Source: Puffinus mauretanicus (lineage: Eukaryota > Chordata > Aves > Procellariiformes > Procellariidae). From it: 64,000 nucleotides of DNA. A program made the translations under genes and the position numbers. The notes under the pieces were generated by a model. The model searched no databases. It was not told where the DNA came from and saw only the letters and a list, made by a program, of their open reading frames with translations. The stretch spans positions 2,766,501 through 2,830,500 of the forward strand of contig JAJKFH010001315.1 in NCBI GenBank assembly GCA_023333565.1, written 5' to 3'. Positions 60,901 through 64,000 of the stretch are shown here, piece by piece (within the stretch, counting starts at the first letter, position 1; every line of letters begins with the position of its first letter).

Positions 60901-63900
60901 GGAAGGGATGGGACAGTATCCTCTTCCTGTACTCAAGGAATACCACCTTTGTTTCACTGCATATTAAATATGTGGTTGGATTTTCCATCAAGCACAACCT
61001 TACTGGAACTAGTCTTTCCTGTACTTCACAGCTGCCTGGAAAGATGGCTGGTGATAACAGGAGTGAAACTATGGCAGGGCATATGCCAATTAAGTAATTT
61101 TCTTACTTTTGTCTGTATTACATGAATATGCTCACTTGTAGAAACAAACACAGTTTAAATAAAATGCCATGATACTTCATATGAAAAAAAGTAATTGCTA
61201 GATCCATGAGACTACAGACCAAATATCAAAATGCTGTTTAACACATCAGACCTAGTAGTGGCTGACCATTTTCTGAGCAATTTTTTTGTTTCTTTCTCCC
61301 CCGCAACTCCGCACCTTTTCTTTTTTTTTTTTGGTCAGATCAGTTTTTATGTACCAGACTTAACTTGCAGTCACAATGAGAAGTGCACATATATGCAAAC
61401 CCATGCTAGCCAAAAACCCAGCACCTGTGAGTTAATAACAGGCCAAATATCTCTTGACTTAGACCACAAAGTGCTCCCTTTAACACATTTTAACTTCATA
61501 TTCCAACTGCTAGCTATTTGCTGTTCTAACACAGCAGAAGAGAAGTTCTCAAAGGAATTCTCTAGGCCATGCCAAATAATCTCTGGGTCACACTACTATT
61601 ACCTAGGATACCCTTCGACCACCTCTTCACCAGTATGAGGCTCAGTGTACCACTTGCCTACCCCTTGCACAGGTGCCTAATAGTGACAACATTCTGGGCA
61701 CCACAGCTTCACAGGCACCCAGAAAAAAAAAGTTTGGAGAACAGTTAAGGCAAATATCAGCAGCACTTTGCTGCCTATTAGCAAAAAGTTCAACTATTTC
61801 TGACATAAAAGAATGCCCGAGATCCTAACATGTCTTCTCTTATGTAACTGTAGTAAATTAGCTAATCTGTACCACATTTCTCTGCTTGAAGTAGAAAAAC
61901 TTGTCCTAACAAGCTGCAGGGATGTATACAGACCTCTGATGATAATGGCTTGTTTTCGCTGTTAAAGCTCTTTGAGAGATAAAACATAACTAAGCTCACT
62001 TCTAGTTATAGATTACTTAAGGAACTAATTTGGGAAGCAGCACTGCTGTACTCCAGTGCAAGAGTGATTGGAGGCTATATATAGGTTCAAATAAAGCTAA
62101 GGTTAATATACCTGCAGAAAGCATGTATGATTCTTGTATTACATTTGTGAAACATTATGCATGTTCCAGCTTATCAGTTTTATCTTTCCTGATTTATTTA
62201 ATGCCTAGGTGATCACATTTTCCCAAAGGCATTTCTTTGGAGTATGAAACAGGTAATCAATGTACAGGCATATGAAAAGCATTAAGGGTGGCTTCACCTG
62301 TTCTTCATATAGGCCTCCACGTAAGCCTACTTTTACAACAACATGGGCATGTGTCCATGTAGGGGGTGCAGATGAGTAGGGGGAGAAAGAGAGTGACATG
62401 ACACCAAATATATACAAAGCTAATACAAATGGAGGGACGATCTCCCCGCATAGTTTTGGTTTTCTTTGTAACCTGTCTTTGTAAGCAATTCTGAGAAAAT
62501 CTCAGCTCAAATGTCATTGTCAAAAGCATCATGTATACAATTTGGAAAGAGCAGTTACGCAAAAGCATTCCTTGAGACTGGGGTGGGCGGGGGACAGCAG
62601 GACAGAGAGTTATATGTAAAACAAATTACAAACCTCAAAGAGAATGGATCACTCAGAAAACGCCCACAGAAGGTAGAAGTATAGAGAATAGACAGAGAAT
62701 GGCAATAAGTTTTTGAAACATATGGAGCCCTTTTTAGTTCTTCCAAATGCAGTTTTAAGCCTCTTTCTGGAGACACGAGATCCTGCACAGATTTGCTAGA
62801 AGCATAAACTGAAATCACATTTTCTGTGCTATTGCAGTATGAATAGAGTGCGTACTGAATGTATATCATACATATCCCTATGCTGTGTCAAATTAAAAAG
62901 CAGATAGTCAAACGCTGTCCTAAATTTTAATTGAAAAAGAACATCAGAACTGCCCAAAGACCTTCCCTGTTTCACCCACAAGCACATACATACACACACT
63001 GAAATTTAATTTGTAAGCAGAGAGCAGTATCATTTTTAGATGCTGGAAAGTTCACAAAGATAACAGGAGAAATGGCTTGAACTCTTGTCTACCATTATAA
63101 AGAGAGTAACAAACCTTTCTTACTCCAGTTTCCCACCTCATGAGGACATGGGGCCTGATTCGTCCTACCTAGCACCAGCAAAGGCTGAGAGTGGATGCAA
63201 CTGCATCGGATGTAGCTCTGGCCCCACTCCAGACAAAGCAACTGTCAGTCTGCTTTAGCTTTCACCTCTGTTACCACTGTCCTTATAACACACACAAAGC
63301 ACTGGTGGTGCTGTGTGCCTGCAAATTCCCCTGCACGTGGTCTTCTGGCGCGTCCACTCTTGGATGCTACACTGCACTTAACAGTCCTACAAGGCTGGTG
63401 TTCTGCTGGCTTAAAGGCCCTCTGTGTGGAAGGTGTTCAGTGGGTGGGCTGTGGAGGATTGGTTCATGCATCCCAAACTAAGGAGCTGGAGCAAATGACG
63501 AGCAAGGTCCCTGCTTCTCATGTCACAGCAGACATTTAAACTAAAAATCCAAATTCAATTTTTTTGATTGTGGGATCAGTTGAAGAGGTGTGTAAACTGA
63601 TATCAAGGTGTCAATTTAAATAGTAAAAAATGCGCAATTTGAGCATTTACTGAGGGCCTTGCATTTGCAGCAACTGGAACTACAGCAGAACAATGCTGAG
63701 TCTGATGCCCACTTTGAAATACCCCCCTCTTTTACAGCAGGGCAGCTGTGTAGCAGTTTACTCAGTTGGACTGTCTTCACATTTTTACCAAGAAACAGAT
63801 ACTTTTTCAAAATTACTGAGGTCAACCTCTCACCCAGCAGTTGAACAACAGAGAACGTTCAGTGCGATTCCAGCCCTTCGGAGCAGAACAAAATGCTTGG

Positions 63901-64000
63901 GGAAAAAAATATCTTATTTTCCCCTGGCAGTAGCACACTGATTTCTTTCCAGGTTGTTTCTGGTACTTTAGCCAAGAGCAATATGGGTTTAGACTCTCTA
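51921..64000. other. Right flank: upstream INSC region without a recognised gene
   Basis: These 12 kb are AT-rich, with no family I can name on either strand. The longest open frames are 55097-55513 (minus, 138 codons), 61231-61638 (plus, 135 codons) and 56742-57092 (plus, 116 codons). None has recognised domains or convincing splice borders. The segment near 54177-54291 has exon-like borders and is discussed as a finding. Further 5' exons and the promoter of INSC may lie here unrecognised or beyond 64000. Confidence 0.6.
53341..53360. repeat. Short palindromic repeat
   Basis: AGCTAGCT, itself palindromic, occurs at 53341-53348 and again at 53353-53360, separated by agag. It can form a small hairpin. 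No function is implied. Confidence 0.7.

Noticed and set aside
61231..61638. 135-codon plus-strand open frame
   Set aside because: It contains a T-run-encoded phenylalanine string and no family resemblance; probably chance.
1..64000. Prokaryotic-type systems, CRISPR arrays, tRNA or rRNA genes
   Set aside because: The exon/intron structure and vertebrate retroelements exclude a bacterial window; no regularly spaced repeats or RNA-gene signatures were seen.

Overview
The window is vertebrate nuclear DNA, AT-rich and intron-dominated, and almost certainly from a bird. The evidence is two CR1 LINE copies with the avian-type 3' end (ATTCTATGATTCTA), one ancient CR1 relic, and three solo LTRs of a bird ERVL-like family. 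Two of the LTRs have perfect 5-bp target-site duplications. The LTR family suggests Neoaves more than a galliform, but that is weakly supported.

The only protein-coding gene recognised is INSC, the inscuteable spindle-orientation adaptor homolog. It lies on the minus strand and its 3' end runs off the left edge. Seven exons can be placed to the base. All have canonical AG/GT borders, compatible phases, and clear similarity to remembered human INSC. In transcription order they are 47057-46712, 46208-46156, 44493-44370, 41862-41749, 33261-33136, 2276-2105 and 95-1 (cut by the edge). From the ATG at 47056 they join into 343 uninterrupted codons. These cover the LGN-binding segment and the first part of the armadillo-like region. 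The rest of that region and the C-terminus lie outside the window. The exon at 47057 begins with the last base of a codon, so an upstream exon ending in phase 2 is required for any N-terminus longer than the ATG at 47056. A GC-richer open frame ending at 48099 with a good splice donor has exactly that phase, and is proposed as an alternative 5' exon.

Layout, left to right: two INSC exons (1-2276); a 30.9-kb intron (2277-33135) holding one 1.2-kb CR1; an exon at 33.1 kb; an 8.5-kb intron (33262-41748) holding a 4-kb cluster of LTR, LTR, CR1, LTR at 35.3-39.2 kb; four exons between 41.7 and 47.1 kb; the candidate 5' exon at 48.1-48.4 kb; and about 15.5 kb of upstream or 5'-intron sequence containing an ancient CR1 at 50.7-51.9 kb and no recognised gene. 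I saw no tRNA, rRNA, CRISPR array, CpG-island promoter or second gene. Apart from the exons and repeats, the many short open frames look like chance.
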